Shown here in pieces: positions 26,573 to 35,313 of a stretch of DNA of 64,000 bases. The notes beneath the pieces are model-generated. The model did not search any database. It saw only the letters and a list, made by a program, of their open reading frames with translations, and was not told where the DNA came from. The translations under genes and the position numbers were made by a program. Origin of the DNA: DATCZS01 sp036525795 (GTDB lineage: Bacteria > Actinomycetota > Acidimicrobiia > Spongiisociales > ZC4RG35); assembly GCA_036525795.1 (NCBI GenBank), contig DATCZS010000023.1, positions 13,316-77,315 of the forward strand. Reading direction: 5' to 3'. The stretch's first letter is position 1, and each line of letters begins with the position of its first letter.

Positions 26573-26908
26573 TCACCACGCCTCTTCCGGCTCGGCGTCG
26601 ATCTCATCCCAGCGTGCGTCGAGGCGAGCCCGCATCTGGCGGTATCCGTCGCGGCGCTTCCAGAACTTCGTCTTCCAGACCCTGAACCTGCGCTTCTCCG
26701 GTTCGGTGGCCGTGGCCTCGGGCTGACGGTGACGATCCGATCGCACTTCCGGGAGTCCGGCCAGCTCATCGGGATCTGCGAGCGTGTGCAGGACCTGGTG
26801 GGCCGCATGGCGGGCCTGACGGTGCGAGCGCCGCCGGTCATCGCGACTGGGGCGGAACTCGTCGTATCCCGGAATCGCCTTGCGGCGATCTCGTGCGCGT
26901 CGTGCCAT
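26573..26908 (-). CDS. Small highly basic protein, unknown function
   Basis: A 111-residue hypothetical protein. The start is set by a strong SD (AAGGAGG, 5 nt before ATG). It is very rich in Arg, Lys, His and Asp (MARRARDRRKAIPGYDEF, RFRVWKTKFWKRR). It has no transmembrane segment, and the C terminus is acidic (DEIDAEPEEAW). The composition suggests a nucleic-acid- or ribosome-binding protein, but no family is recognised. It is downstream of folK on the same strand with a 149-bp gap, so it may have its own promoter. Confidence 0.65.
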   Translation of the reverse strand: MARRARDRRKAIPGYDEFRPSRDDRRRSHRQARHAAHQVLHTLADPDELAGLPEVRSDRHRQPEATATEPEKRRFRVWKTKFWKRRDGYRQMRARLDARWDEIDAEPEEAW

Positions 26909-27057
26909 CTCGTCCTCCTTGGATCGGTGCGTGTCGAAAGCCCTTTCGTGTCGCACCGTCCGGAGGTCCGCGCTCCGACATGGCACGAGCGTACCACCCG
27001 CGCCCCACCCTTGATAGAGAGCAATCGGCCCGCGGACCTGATGCGATACCCCCGCCA

Positions 27058-28011
27058 TCACCACAGAAACGGGATGAATCTCCTTCGAACCGAGTCCCGG
27101 TATCGCGGGTAGTCGGGGATGCCGATGGCGAGCGCCTGTTCCTCGACGGCGGACTTGGAACGGAAGAACACGGCGATCGCCAGCGCCCCGACGAGGGACG
27201 GCAGCGACCCGAACAGGATGGCGACACCCGCGAACCCGAGCGCGATCGAACCGTAGATCGGATGGCGAACCAGGCGGTAAGGGCCTGTCGCCACCAGTGA
27301 CGCCCCGGGGCGCGGCTGTGGGTATGGGGTCAGCTCAGCCCCGAGCGCGGCGATCGCCGCCGCCCCGAGGATCAGCCCGGCGCCGCTCAGCGCGCCGCCC
27401 ATCAGTCCCCGCCAGGCCGGGATCGGCACGCCGGCGGTGGCCACCAGGATGACCCCCCACACCAGGCACAGGATGACCTGGGCGATGACCCATCGACCGG
27501 CGGCCGGACCGAGGTGGGGGGACTCGCTCTGCCAGGCGCCATGCCACCTCTTCACATCCTGGTCGCCGACGAGGGCCAGCGCCTCTGTGGCGCTCAGCCC
27601 GGGAGCCACCGGCGCGTCCGGCCAGACGTCTGCCAGCGGCTCCAGGACGAAGCGACGCTCGACGGCGCGTGGATGCGGGACCGACAGGGCGGGGAGTGAC
27701 ACCGGATCCGCCTCCCACGCCACCAGGTCGAGGTCGAGGGTGCGGGGGCCCCATCGCTCGCCGCGCACGCGCCGGGACGACCGCTCGATCTCCTGGAGCC
27801 GGGACAGCAGCTCGAGGGCGGGAAGATCGGTGTCGACCAGCACCACCGCGTTCAGGTACCGCTCCTGGGCGGGACCGCCCACCGGAGCCGTCTCGTACAG
27901 GGAGGAAACACCCATGATCGAACCAAGCGATGCCAGCCCTTCATGAGCGGCCCGCAGGTGCGCGAGACGATCTCCCAGGTTCGACCCGAGGGCGATGGCC
28001 GTCTTCGTCAC
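27058..28011 (-). CDS. folK: FolK (HPPK) fused to an ICMT-like membrane methyltransferase domain
   Basis: A 317-residue fusion. Residues 1-155 are 6-hydroxymethyl-7,8-dihydropterin pyrophosphokinase: IALGSNLGDR, PVGGPAQERYLNAVV, RWGPRTLDLDLV and VPHPRAVERRFVLEPL are all present. Residues 170-317 carry about four hydrophobic segments and the isoprenylcysteine-carboxyl-methyltransferase/NnrU-like signature GPYRLVRHPIYGS (243-255), an EEQ near 290 and YPRYRDSVRRRFIPF at the end. The frame is uninterrupted and no start codon with an SD separates the parts. In Streptomyces a small membrane protein (DUF3180) follows folK; here a different membrane domain is attached. The substrate of the second domain is unknown. 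Confidence 0.88.
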   Translation of the reverse strand: MTKTAIALGSNLGDRLAHLRAAHEGLASLGSIMGVSSLYETAPVGGPAQERYLNAVVLVDTDLPALELLSRLQEIERSSRRVRGERWGPRTLDLDLVAWEADPVSLPALSVPHPRAVERRFVLEPLADVWPDAPVAPGLSATEALALVGDQDVKRWHGAWQSESPHLGPAAGRWVIAQVILCLVWGVILVATAGVPIPAWRGLMGGALSGAGLILGAAAIAALGAELTPYPQPRPGASLVATGPYRLVRHPIYGSIALGFAGVAILFGSLPSLVGALAIAVFFRSKSAVEEQALAIGIPDYPRYRDSVRRRFIPFLW

Positions 28012-28364
28012 CGGGTCCGGGTGATGGTGACGGCGACGTCTTTGACCGGGACCGGCACCGGAGCATGGGGTTTGTGCACCGTGACGGTCACCGCTTCGAC
28101 CTTCGGATCCTCCAGGGCCACGTCGGCCACCCGCTGGGCGACGCGTTCGATGAGATCCCAGCGTTCACCGGCCACGACGTCGTGAACTCGCCGGGTCAAC
28201 TCGCCGTAGTCGACGGTGTCATCGAGGTCGTCGCTCGCTGCAGGCGACGACAGGTCGAGGGAGAGCCGGACATCGACGATGAAGACCTGGCCGTGCCGCT
28301 TCTCTTCGGGGAACACGCCGTGATGGGCCAGGACCTCCATCCCGACGAGGTCGATCCGGTCCAC
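28008..28364 (-). CDS. folB: Dihydroneopterin aldolase
   Basis: A 118-residue enzyme that cleaves dihydroneopterin to 6-hydroxymethyl-dihydropterin in folate synthesis. It has the family start IDLVGMEVLAHHGVFPEEK, the substrate Glu/Asp region DYGELTRRVHDVV, the catalytic-face LIERVAQRVAD and the ending VTVTVHKPHAPV. The GTG start is 3 bp from the stop of the upstream phosphatase-like gene, and folK overlaps its end by 4 bp. Confidence 0.94.
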   Translation of the reverse strand: MDRIDLVGMEVLAHHGVFPEEKRHGQVFIVDVRLSLDLSSPAASDDLDDTVDYGELTRRVHDVVAGERWDLIERVAQRVADVALEDPKVEAVTVTVHKPHAPVPVPVKDVAVTITRTR

Positions 28365-28367
28365 CGT

Positions 28368-28850
28368 TCAAACCCGCGGCTCGGGGATCAGCGCCCGCCC
28401 CTCCGGACCGAGCGGCCGGCCGAGGATCTCCTGGATGATGGCAGCGGCCAGGATCCGGTCGTCCAGCAGCTTCGAGGCGATGAGGTAGCCGCCGATGAGC
28501 CCGGCCACCGTGTCGTCGATGATCTCGCGGTGGACCAGGACCCGGGCGCCCGGGCGCTTCAAGAGCTCGTCGAGGGTCTGGTAGAGCCTGGCGGCGTCGC
28601 CCGGCGTGAGATCGGAGGGAATCGGCACGGAGTGGCTTTCGAGCCCTGCAGCCGAATACGCCTGCAGGTTCTGGTTGCCGGCGAGGAGGGTGACGACATG
28701 GGTGATCTTCGCCTCCTTGACGAGCCAGCTGATCTCCTCTTCGCGGCGAACCCGCCGATGCTGGAAGCCGTAGCCTCCGATGCGCTCGGAGACGGCGAGA
28801 CGGTCGGCGATGACCCATGTGAATCCGCGTGGCTTGAGTCCGGTGATCAT
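28368..28850 (-). CDS. Catalytically dead dual-specificity-phosphatase-like protein
   Basis: A 160-residue protein whose pattern follows dual-specificity tyrosine phosphatases: FTWVIADRLAVSE at the start, a strand ending THVVTLLAG, a helix, SHSVPIPSD, and then the position of the P-loop. The loop reads VHREIIDDTVAG (106-117) where active enzymes have HCxxGxxR, so the catalytic Cys is Arg and the conserved Arg is Thr. Phosphatase activity is therefore not expected. It sits inside the folate operon with a 4-bp overlap to folP and a 3-bp gap to folB, so it is co-expressed. Its role is unknown; ligand or protein binding is plausible. Confidence 0.7.
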   Translation of the reverse strand: MITGLKPRGFTWVIADRLAVSERIGGYGFQHRRVRREEEISWLVKEAKITHVVTLLAGNQNLQAYSAAGLESHSVPIPSDLTPGDAARLYQTLDELLKRPGARVLVHREIIDDTVAGLIGGYLIASKLLDDRILAAAIIQEILGRPLGPEGRALIPEPRV

Positions 28851-29740
28851 GTGGCGGTGGTTGTCGTTCGCGGCTCGATGTGCACTGACGGGGCGAGGTC
28901 GGATGCCCTTTCGCTCACGATAGCCAACGCCACCGCCAGGGCCTCCCGGGTGAGAGCCACGTTGTGGGTTCGCAGCACCGCCGCCCCCCGTTCGGCTGCC
29001 AGCGCGAGCGACACCGCAGTGGAGTGGTCGCGGCGCGCCGGATCGTCGACCCCCGTGATCTCCCCCAGGAATCGCTTCCGCGACGTTCCGATCAGGATCG
29101 GTCGCCCCAGGAGGGACAGGGACTCGAGCCGGTTGCACAGTGCGAGGTTGTGCTCGACGGTCTTGCCGAATCCGATGCCGGGATCCACCACCAGTGCCTC
29201 CCGGTCACAACCGGCCTCGATGGCCTGGGCCAACCTCTGGCCGAGGAACGAGACGACATCGGAGACGACATCTTCGTAGTACGGGGCATGCTGCATGGTC
29301 TGTGGCGTGCCCTGCATGTGCATCACGACCGCTCCCGCGCCGCTCGCGGCAACCAGATGGCGCATGCCTTCACCGCCGAGGCCACCGACGTCGTTGACGA
29401 TCTCGGCCCCCGCTTCGACGGCCTCAGATGCGACGACCTCTTTCGACGTGTCGACCGAGACGACGATCCCTCTGGCAGCCAGCCCCTCGACCACCGGAAC
29501 CACCCGGCGCAACTCCTCGGCGGCCGTCACCGCTCGCGCCCCCGGACGGGTGGACTCGCCACCGACGTCGATCAGATCCGCACCCTCCTCGGCCAATCGA
29601 AGGCCGTGTTCGATTGCCCTGCCAGGATCGAGAAACCGACCACCGTCGGAGAACGAGTCCGGTGTCACGTTGAGGATCCCCATCACCAGCGGACGACCGA
29701 ACGAGATGCGGCGGGTGCGGAGCCGCCACGTCCATTTCAT
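28847..29740 (-). CDS. folP: Dihydropteroate synthase
   Basis: A 297-residue TIM-barrel enzyme that joins dihydropterin pyrophosphate and p-aminobenzoate; the sulfonamide target. It has MGILNVTPDSFSDGG, DLIDVGGESTRPG, EIVNDVGG, MHMQGTPQTMQ, VDPGIGFGKT and the C-terminal region GTSRKRFLG. The ATG start (MKWTWRLRTR) overlaps the folE stop by 4 bp, and its end overlaps the phosphatase-like gene by 4 bp. The upstream open frame belongs to folE sequence and is rejected. Confidence 0.96.
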   Translation of the reverse strand: MKWTWRLRTRRISFGRPLVMGILNVTPDSFSDGGRFLDPGRAIEHGLRLAEEGADLIDVGGESTRPGARAVTAAEELRRVVPVVEGLAARGIVVSVDTSKEVVASEAVEAGAEIVNDVGGLGGEGMRHLVAASGAGAVVMHMQGTPQTMQHAPYYEDVVSDVVSFLGQRLAQAIEAGCDREALVVDPGIGFGKTVEHNLALCNRLESLSLLGRPILIGTSRKRFLGEITGVDDPARRDHSTAVSLALAAERGAAVLRTHNVALTREALAVALAIVSERASDLAPSVHIEPRTTTTAT

Positions 29741-30348
29741 CGGCCTGTGCCGATCAGCAAGCGCATCCCCTCTTCCCGCGTGGCCGGATTGCTGCGGAAG
29801 ATCCCGCGCACCGCAGACGTCACGGTGGTGGATCCCGGCTTGCGCACACCCCTCATCGACATGCACAGGTGCTCCGCCTCGAGGACCACCATGACGCCGC
29901 GAGGCTCCAACACCCTCTCGAGTTCGTCCGCCACCTGGGTCGTCAGCCTCTCCTGAACCTGGAGCCGCCGGGCGTACATGTCGACGAGGCGGGCGAGCTT
30001 GGACAGGCCGGTGATGCACCCTGCGGGGTTGGGGATGTAGGCGACGTGCGCCCGACCGAGGAACGGGACGAGATGGTGCTCGCAGAGCGAGTACAGCGGG
30101 ATGTCGCGCACCATGACCACCTCGTCGTAGTGCGAGTCGAACTGCACCGACAGGTGTTCGTCCGCCGACTCCCACATCCCCGACAGGACTTCCCCGTAGA
30201 AGCGGGCGACCCGGTCGGGAGTGTCGACGAGGCCGTCGCGGTCGGGATCCTCGCCCACCGCAACGAGGATCTGCCGGACGGCGGCAGCAATGGCGTCTTG
30301 GTCGACCCCACCGGCGGGTCCACTGACGGGGGTGGCGTCGCTGGTCAT
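29737..30348 (-). CDS. folE: GTP cyclohydrolase I
   Basis: A 203-residue enzyme that converts GTP to dihydroneopterin triphosphate, the entry step of folate synthesis and, in many bacteria, of 7-deazapurines. Zinc and catalytic residues are in YSLCEHHLVPFLGRAH. GLSKLARLVDMYARRLQVQE and RGVRKPGSTTVT are family signatures. It is the first gene of the fol operon, 34 bp after ftsH. Neighbours folP, folB and folK complete most of the pterin branch. Confidence 0.96.
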   Translation of the reverse strand: MTSDATPVSGPAGGVDQDAIAAAVRQILVAVGEDPDRDGLVDTPDRVARFYGEVLSGMWESADEHLSVQFDSHYDEVVMVRDIPLYSLCEHHLVPFLGRAHVAYIPNPAGCITGLSKLARLVDMYARRLQVQERLTTQVADELERVLEPRGVMVVLEAEHLCMSMRGVRKPGSTTVTSAVRGIFRSNPATREEGMRLLIGTGR

Positions 30349-30382
30349 CTCGCCGACCCTAGCGATTCCGGCGACGGGCCGA

Positions 30383-32308
30383 TCAGGCGGAGGGTTCGGT
30401 CGTCATGCTGACCGCGGCGACGCCGCGCTGATTGTCCGGAGCGGAGACAGGACGCTGAATGCGAAGCGAGCCGGTTGCGGCGTGCTCCCACTTGGGCACG
30501 TCTTCGAAGATCTCCGAGACCTCGTCCGGACCGACCGTTTCTTGCTCGAGCAGGCAGGCGACCATGCGCTCCATGGCATCGCGATGGGCGGTGAGGATCT
30601 GGCGAGCCTCCTCGTGGGCGGCGCTGATCAGCGCCCGCACCTCTTCGTCGATGGAGGCGGCGACTTCGTCCGAGACGTCCTGGGTTCGGGTGTAGTCGCG
30701 GCCGAGGAAGACCTCGCCGGCGGGCTTGCCGTACTGGAGCGGACCGAGTCGATCGCTCATCCCGTACTCCATCACCATGCGCCGGGCGATCGACGTCGCC
30801 TTGTCGATGTCGTTGGCCGCCCCGGTCGTCGGATCGGCGTACACCAGTTCCTCGGCGGTTCGACCTCCGAGCAGCACCGCCAGCTGATCGACCAGCTCGG
30901 ACCGCCTCACCAGGTACTTGTCGTGGGTGGGGAGCGACAGGGTGTGCCCCAGCGATCGACCGCGGGCGACGATGGTGACCTTGTGTACCGGGTCGGCCAT
31001 CGGCAGTGCCCAACCGACCAGGGCGTGCCCGGTCTCGTGGTAGGCGATGAGCTTCTTCTCATCGTCTGTCATCACACGGGTCTTCCGCTCCGGGCCGGAG
31101 ATGACCCGGTCGATCGCCTCCTCCAGCTCGTCCATGCCGACCTGGGACCGCCGTCTCCTTGCGGTCAGCAGCGCGGCCTCGTTGATGAGGTTCGCCAGGT
31201 CCGCCCCGGTGAAGCCGGGGGTGCGCCGTGCCAGGACCTCGAGGTCGATCTCCTCATCGAGCGGCTTGCCCTTGGCGTGCACTTCGAGGATCGCCTTGCG
31301 GCCCTCGATGTCGGGTGCGTCGACGGTGATCTGCCGGTCGAAGCGCCCCGGGCGGAGCAAGGCGGGGTCGAGGATGTCCGGCCGGTTGGTGGCAGCCATC
31401 ACGATCACCCCGGTGCTTCCTTCGAACCCGTCGAGCTCGACCAGCAGCTGGTTGAGCGTCTGCTCGCGTTCGTCATGACCGCCACCGAGGCCGGCGCCGC
31501 GATGGCGCCCCACGGCGTCGATCTCGTCGATGAAGATGATGGCTGGAGCGCTCTGCTTCGCCTGTTCGAAGAGGTCACGAACCCGGCTGGCTCCGACACC
31601 GACGAACATCTCGACGAAATCGGAGCCGGAGATCGAATAGAACGGCGCTCCGGCCTCACCCGCGACCGCCCTTGCCAACAGGGTCTTGCCGGTTCCTGGA
31701 GGGCCGAACAGCAGGACCCCCTTGGGGATCTTGGCCCCGAGCGCCCGGTACTTGTCCGGGTTCTGGAGGAAGTCCTTGATCTCCTCCAGTTCCTCGATCG
31801 CCTCCTCGAGACCGGCGACATCCTTGAACGTGGCCTTCGGCTGGTCCTTGGAGATGGTCTTGGTCTTGGCCTTGCCGAATTGCATGACGCGGTTCCCCGA
31901 GCCCTGCATCTGCATGAAGATGAAGACCATGAACCCGATCAGGATCAACCAGGGCAGGAAGCTGAAGAGGAGCTCCCAGAATCCGGCGGGCTCACTGTCG
32001 TTGTCGACCTCGATGCCCGCCTCGAGCACCTGGGTGGTGAGCTCGTCCTCGAGCTCCGCCGGATAGCGGACGATGAAGTCGAAGGAGCCGTCCGGCTGAT
32101 CCGAGCCGGCGTTGCGGCCCTGGATGCGATTGGTCCGCTCGAAGATCGTCACGTCCTTGATCGAGCCGTCGTCGACCTTGGTGTAGAAATCGGTCAGGCT
32201 GATCTCTTCAGGCGCGCTCGCCTCCTCGAACCATTGCTGGGCGACGATGGCCAGGACGACGAAGACAACGCCATAGATCAACAGGGTCCGAAAGGTGCGA
32301 CTCACCAT
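30383..32308 (-). CDS. ftsH: ATP-dependent zinc metalloprotease FtsH
   Basis: A 641-residue membrane-bound AAA protease for quality control of membrane and regulatory proteins. Two N-terminal helices (about 9-24 and 113-131) flank a periplasmic segment. The AAA module has Walker A GPPGTGKT (202-209), Walker B IIFIDEIDAVG, the pore-loop MFVGVGASR and the SRH region ATNRPDILDPALLRPGRFDR. The M41 domain has the zinc motif HETGH. The SD GAGGAGA is immediately before ATG, so the GTG one codon later is also possible. It stands between hpt and folE as in other actinobacteria. Confidence 0.97.
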   Translation of the reverse strand: MVSRTFRTLLIYGVVFVVLAIVAQQWFEEASAPEEISLTDFYTKVDDGSIKDVTIFERTNRIQGRNAGSDQPDGSFDFIVRYPAELEDELTTQVLEAGIEVDNDSEPAGFWELLFSFLPWLILIGFMVFIFMQMQGSGNRVMQFGKAKTKTISKDQPKATFKDVAGLEEAIEELEEIKDFLQNPDKYRALGAKIPKGVLLFGPPGTGKTLLARAVAGEAGAPFYSISGSDFVEMFVGVGASRVRDLFEQAKQSAPAIIFIDEIDAVGRHRGAGLGGGHDEREQTLNQLLVELDGFEGSTGVIVMAATNRPDILDPALLRPGRFDRQITVDAPDIEGRKAILEVHAKGKPLDEEIDLEVLARRTPGFTGADLANLINEAALLTARRRRSQVGMDELEEAIDRVISGPERKTRVMTDDEKKLIAYHETGHALVGWALPMADPVHKVTIVARGRSLGHTLSLPTHDKYLVRRSELVDQLAVLLGGRTAEELVYADPTTGAANDIDKATSIARRMVMEYGMSDRLGPLQYGKPAGEVFLGRDYTRTQDVSDEVAASIDEEVRALISAAHEEARQILTAHRDAMERMVACLLEQETVGPDEVSEIFEDVPKWEHAATGSLRIQRPVSAPDNQRGVAAVSMTTEPSA

Positions 32309-32444
32309 TCTCCTCGGTTCCGCGGTTCAGGTCGGAACAGCCGACGGACACATGGTACGGGAGCGACCCCGCTAAGCGAAGCGACGGCCATGGCCCCCGA
32401 TCGACGCGACGCCTGCACCATCGAAACGAGAGACAGGACGTGTC

Positions 32445-32990
32445 TCAGTCGAAGGCCCGCACATCTTCGGGATCGCCTTCGATGACGCCGATGTACGGGA
32501 GATTGCGGTATTTGCCTGCGTAGTCCAACCCGTAGCCGACGACGAACTCGGGGCCGATGGCGAAACCCGGATACTTGACGTCGAGCGGAACCCGCTGGAT
32601 CCCCTCTTTCACCAGCAGTGCGGCGATCTCCAACGAGGCCGGCCGCCGCACGCGCAGGCTCTTCATCAGGTAGTTCAACGTCAGCCCGGAGTCGATGATG
32701 TCCTCGACGATGAGCACGTCCCGGTCGGCGATCTCCTGATCGAGGTCCTTGAGAATCCGCACCACGCCGGATGTCTGGGTGGACGCCCCGTAGGAGGACA
32801 CGGCCATGAAGTCGAACTCCACCGGAAGGTCGATGTGGCGGGCGAGGTCGGCCATCACCATGAATGCACCCTTGAGGACGCCGACGATGAGCAGATCCCC
32901 GCCGGAGTAGTCGGCGCTGATCTGCCGGCCCATCTCGGCCAGCTTGGCATCGATCTCCTCTTGGGTGATCAGGGTGCGAATGGTCCCCAC
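32445..32990 (-). CDS. hpt: Hypoxanthine phosphoribosyltransferase
   Basis: A 181-residue purine salvage enzyme that makes IMP or GMP from hypoxanthine or guanine and PRPP. The PRPP loop is VLIVEDIIDSGLTL, the flexible loop region is SSYGASTQTSG, and the C-terminal purine pocket follows VVGYGLDYAGKYRNLPYIG. The GTG start with SD GGAGG overlaps tilS by 22 bp. The tilS-hpt-ftsH order is conserved across bacteria. A gap of 136 bp follows before ftsH and may carry the ftsH promoter. Confidence 0.95.
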   Translation of the reverse strand: MGTIRTLITQEEIDAKLAEMGRQISADYSGGDLLIVGVLKGAFMVMADLARHIDLPVEFDFMAVSSYGASTQTSGVVRILKDLDQEIADRDVLIVEDIIDSGLTLNYLMKSLRVRRPASLEIAALLVKEGIQRVPLDVKYPGFAIGPEFVVGYGLDYAGKYRNLPYIGVIEGDPEDVRAFD

Positions 32991-34249
32991 GCTTCATCCT
33001 CCGCCGCGACGGCGCAAAGGTAGCTCCTGGCCTCACCCCGAGTCGAACTCGCCCGGTAGGCGCCGGGGATCCACACGATCCGATCACCGACTTCCACCAC
33101 CGGCCAGGGACCGGGGTCGTCCGCCGTCGCCAGGCCGGCGCCCTCGATCGCCTGCGATGCGGGTCGCTCCCGGCCCGGGGCGCCGACCACGTCCGACGGC
33201 TCCACGGCCCGGATCCGCGGCCACCCTGCAGGCTCCGCGAGGGGGATCACCGCGGCCCAGTTGGAAAACGGGATGGCCGGTCCGCGCTCGGTCAGCCTCA
33301 CGTCGAGGCGCAGCGCCCCCCATCGCAGGGTGCCGGGACGGAACTCGACCGGATCGGACCGGCGGGGGGCCGCTTCGAGGCACAGCACTTCGCCCGTTCG
33401 GCTCGCCGTGATCCCGCCTCCGACCTGGGCGGACCGGCGGCGCCCGTCGACCACCTCGATGACACGCAGCACCGCATCGCGGTTCGGCGGAGAGCCGTCT
33501 CCCAGGCGGGCGACTTCTCGGCGGACGACTCGAGCCGAGAGCTCCGGGCCCTCGCGGCGCAACGCGTCGAGCGGCACGGCGGCGCGGCGCGGCGAGCGGT
33601 CGACCGGAATCGATCCAACGGCGTCGTCGAGGATGGCCAGGTCGTCGCGGAGTGCGGCGGCCGCCCTCACGAGTCCGGCGGAAAACGCCGGAGCGAACGA
33701 TCGCTCGATGTGGGGCATGAGGTCGAGCCGAACGCGGTTGCGGAAGTACCGGAGGTCGCGATTGGACGGATCGTCGACCCACGGCAGCCCGAGAAGGGTT
33801 GCGAGCTCTCGTGTCTCCGAGCGCCATACCCCGAGGAGCGGGCGGACCAGCCGCCCTCGGGCGGCCGGCATGCCTGCCATCCCCTCGAGGCCCGCCCCGC
33901 GCATCAGATTCATCATCACCGTCTCTGCCTGGTCGTCGGCGGTGTGGCCGAGGACGACCCACTCGTCGGATCGGGTGTGTTCCCAGAGCGCCCCGTAGCG
34001 GGCCGACCTCAGCGTCGCTTCCGACCGTCCGCCCGGGGTCACCTCGATCACCTTCAGATCGAGTCCGAGAACGGAGGCGATGTCGCGGGCGGCGGACCGC
34101 AGGAGCCCGGAGCCCTCCTGGCCGTGGTCGACATGGATCGCACGACCGGATCCCGACCGGGCGACCAGCCACGCCGCCACCGCCGAGTCCGCTCCCCCGG
34201 AGAGGGCGGCGACCGCCGGGCTCCCCACGGCGCTGCTCCTGTCCGCCAC
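32969..34249 (-). CDS. tilS: tRNA(Ile)-lysidine synthetase
   Basis: A 426-residue enzyme that modifies C34 of the CAU anticodon of tRNA-Ile2 to lysidine. The N-terminal PP-loop ATPase has ALSGGADSAVAAW near residue 20, followed by HTADDQAETVMMNLMRG and RPLLGVWRSE. The C-terminal part is more divergent, as usual. The GTG at 34249 is chosen because it lies 17 nt after the preceding stop, with GAGGGGG upstream. The frame stays open much further upstream, where it shadows the metalloprotease gene. Confidence 0.92.
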   Translation of the reverse strand: MADRSSAVGSPAVAALSGGADSAVAAWLVARSGSGRAIHVDHGQEGSGLLRSAARDIASVLGLDLKVIEVTPGGRSEATLRSARYGALWEHTRSDEWVVLGHTADDQAETVMMNLMRGAGLEGMAGMPAARGRLVRPLLGVWRSETRELATLLGLPWVDDPSNRDLRYFRNRVRLDLMPHIERSFAPAFSAGLVRAAAALRDDLAILDDAVGSIPVDRSPRRAAVPLDALRREGPELSARVVRREVARLGDGSPPNRDAVLRVIEVVDGRRRSAQVGGGITASRTGEVLCLEAAPRRSDPVEFRPGTLRWGALRLDVRLTERGPAIPFSNWAAVIPLAEPAGWPRIRAVEPSDVVGAPGRERPASQAIEGAGLATADDPGPWPVVEVGDRIVWIPGAYRASSTRGEARSYLCAVAAEDEAWGPFAP

Positions 34250-34266
34250 CGTGGCGGCGAGCCCCC

Positions 34267-35313
34267 TCAGGCGACGCGTCTCAGCCACGCCTGCGGATCC
34301 TCGATCTCGGCCATCGTCGGGAGCGCAGCCGCCTCGGACCACACCGCATCGAGCGCCCGCCACCCCGCGGCTCGCTCCACGCCGAGCACGAAGCGCTCCC
34401 CCATCTCGTACTGGCTCAGTTTCATCTCCAGCCCGGTGAGCCGGAAGAACATCGCGAGTCGTGGATCGGCCCTGCGGGTCTTCACGACCGCCGCCATCCG
34501 GGTCCTGGTCCTGAGCACCCGGTCCCCCACCCGATCCATCACGACGTGTCCGTGGCCTTCCAGCACGCACATGGTGGCCTGGATCCGATCGAGGAGATCG
34601 CGCTGGTGTCTGGAGGCGAACAGGCCGAACAGGCCCCGTTCGTCGATCAGAGGACTGCCTTCGCTCCTCGCCCGCCGCACCCTCCTGATGAGGGTCCGCA
34701 GGCGCGCTTCGTCCGGTTCCGCCTCTGCGACCATCGCTTCCACCAGTGAGAGGAAGTGGGGCCGGATCCAGTCGACCCCCACGAACTGGGCACGATGGGC
34801 CGCCTCGTGCAACGCCACCCACATCCTGAACTCTGCGGGAATGAACTGATGGCGGCGTTCCATCGACAGCAGGTTCGCCCCGACGAAGGCGATCGAATCT
34901 GCATCGGACTCGGTCGGAAGCACCAGCTCGTACTGACCCAGCACCCTCCGGGAGAGGAATCCGAGCATCGCACCCGTCTCTGCGGCCACCAGACGTTTGG
35001 CGATGGTGGATCCGACTTCCTCGTCGACGACGGAGGAGAGACGGCCGGCCAGCTGCCGTTCTGCCGGCGCCAGCATCGTCTGGAAGGCGGCGACGTTGCG
35101 CTCGGCCCACTCGGCTCGCGAGACGACGGTCACGTCCGGATCGCCCGGCAGAGAGAAACCCGTCTCGGTCTCGACGAGCGCGCCTGCTCGCATCACCACT
35201 CCGGGAAGATCGTCGCGGAGGTGGTCGAGCAGCGGCCCGGACGCCAGCGGATCGTCTCCCGCAACCAGACCGGCGACCCGGCCGGCGAAGGGCCAGGGGA
35301 TCCCTTCGGTCAC
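34267..35313 (-). CDS. Zinc-dependent metalloprotease-like protein, DUF2342 family
   Basis: A 348-residue member of the actinobacterial DUF2342 family (also called coenzyme F420 biosynthesis-associated). The zinc motif is ALHEAAHRAQF (HExxH type). The flanking conserved segments VLPTESDADSIAFVGANLL and RFVLGVERAAGWRALD are present. The GTG start overlaps the small membrane gene by 4 bp (GTGA). It is upstream of tilS-hpt-ftsH, the standard actinobacterial order. The biological substrate is not known, and no F420 synthesis gene lies beside it. Confidence 0.88.
   Translation of the reverse strand: MTEGIPWPFAGRVAGLVAGDDPLASGPLLDHLRDDLPGVVMRAGALVETETGFSLPGDPDVTVVSRAEWAERNVAAFQTMLAPAERQLAGRLSSVVDEEVGSTIAKRLVAAETGAMLGFLSRRVLGQYELVLPTESDADSIAFVGANLLSMERRHQFIPAEFRMWVALHEAAHRAQFVGVDWIRPHFLSLVEAMVAEAEPDEARLRTLIRRVRRARSEGSPLIDERGLFGLFASRHQRDLLDRIQATMCVLEGHGHVVMDRVGDRVLRTRTRMAAVVKTRRADPRLAMFFRLTGLEMKLSQYEMGERFVLGVERAAGWRALDAVWSEAAALPTMAEIEDPQAWLRRVA

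Noticed and set aside
28851..29138. N-terminal extension of the phosphatase-like protein
   Set aside because: The extension is a frame shadow of folP; the ATG at 28850 gives the usual 4-bp overlap and a conserved-looking start.
30221..32485. Long plus-strand frame antisense to ftsH
   Set aside because: ftsH carries every conserved motif on the minus strand; the opposite frame is a GC-rich shadow.
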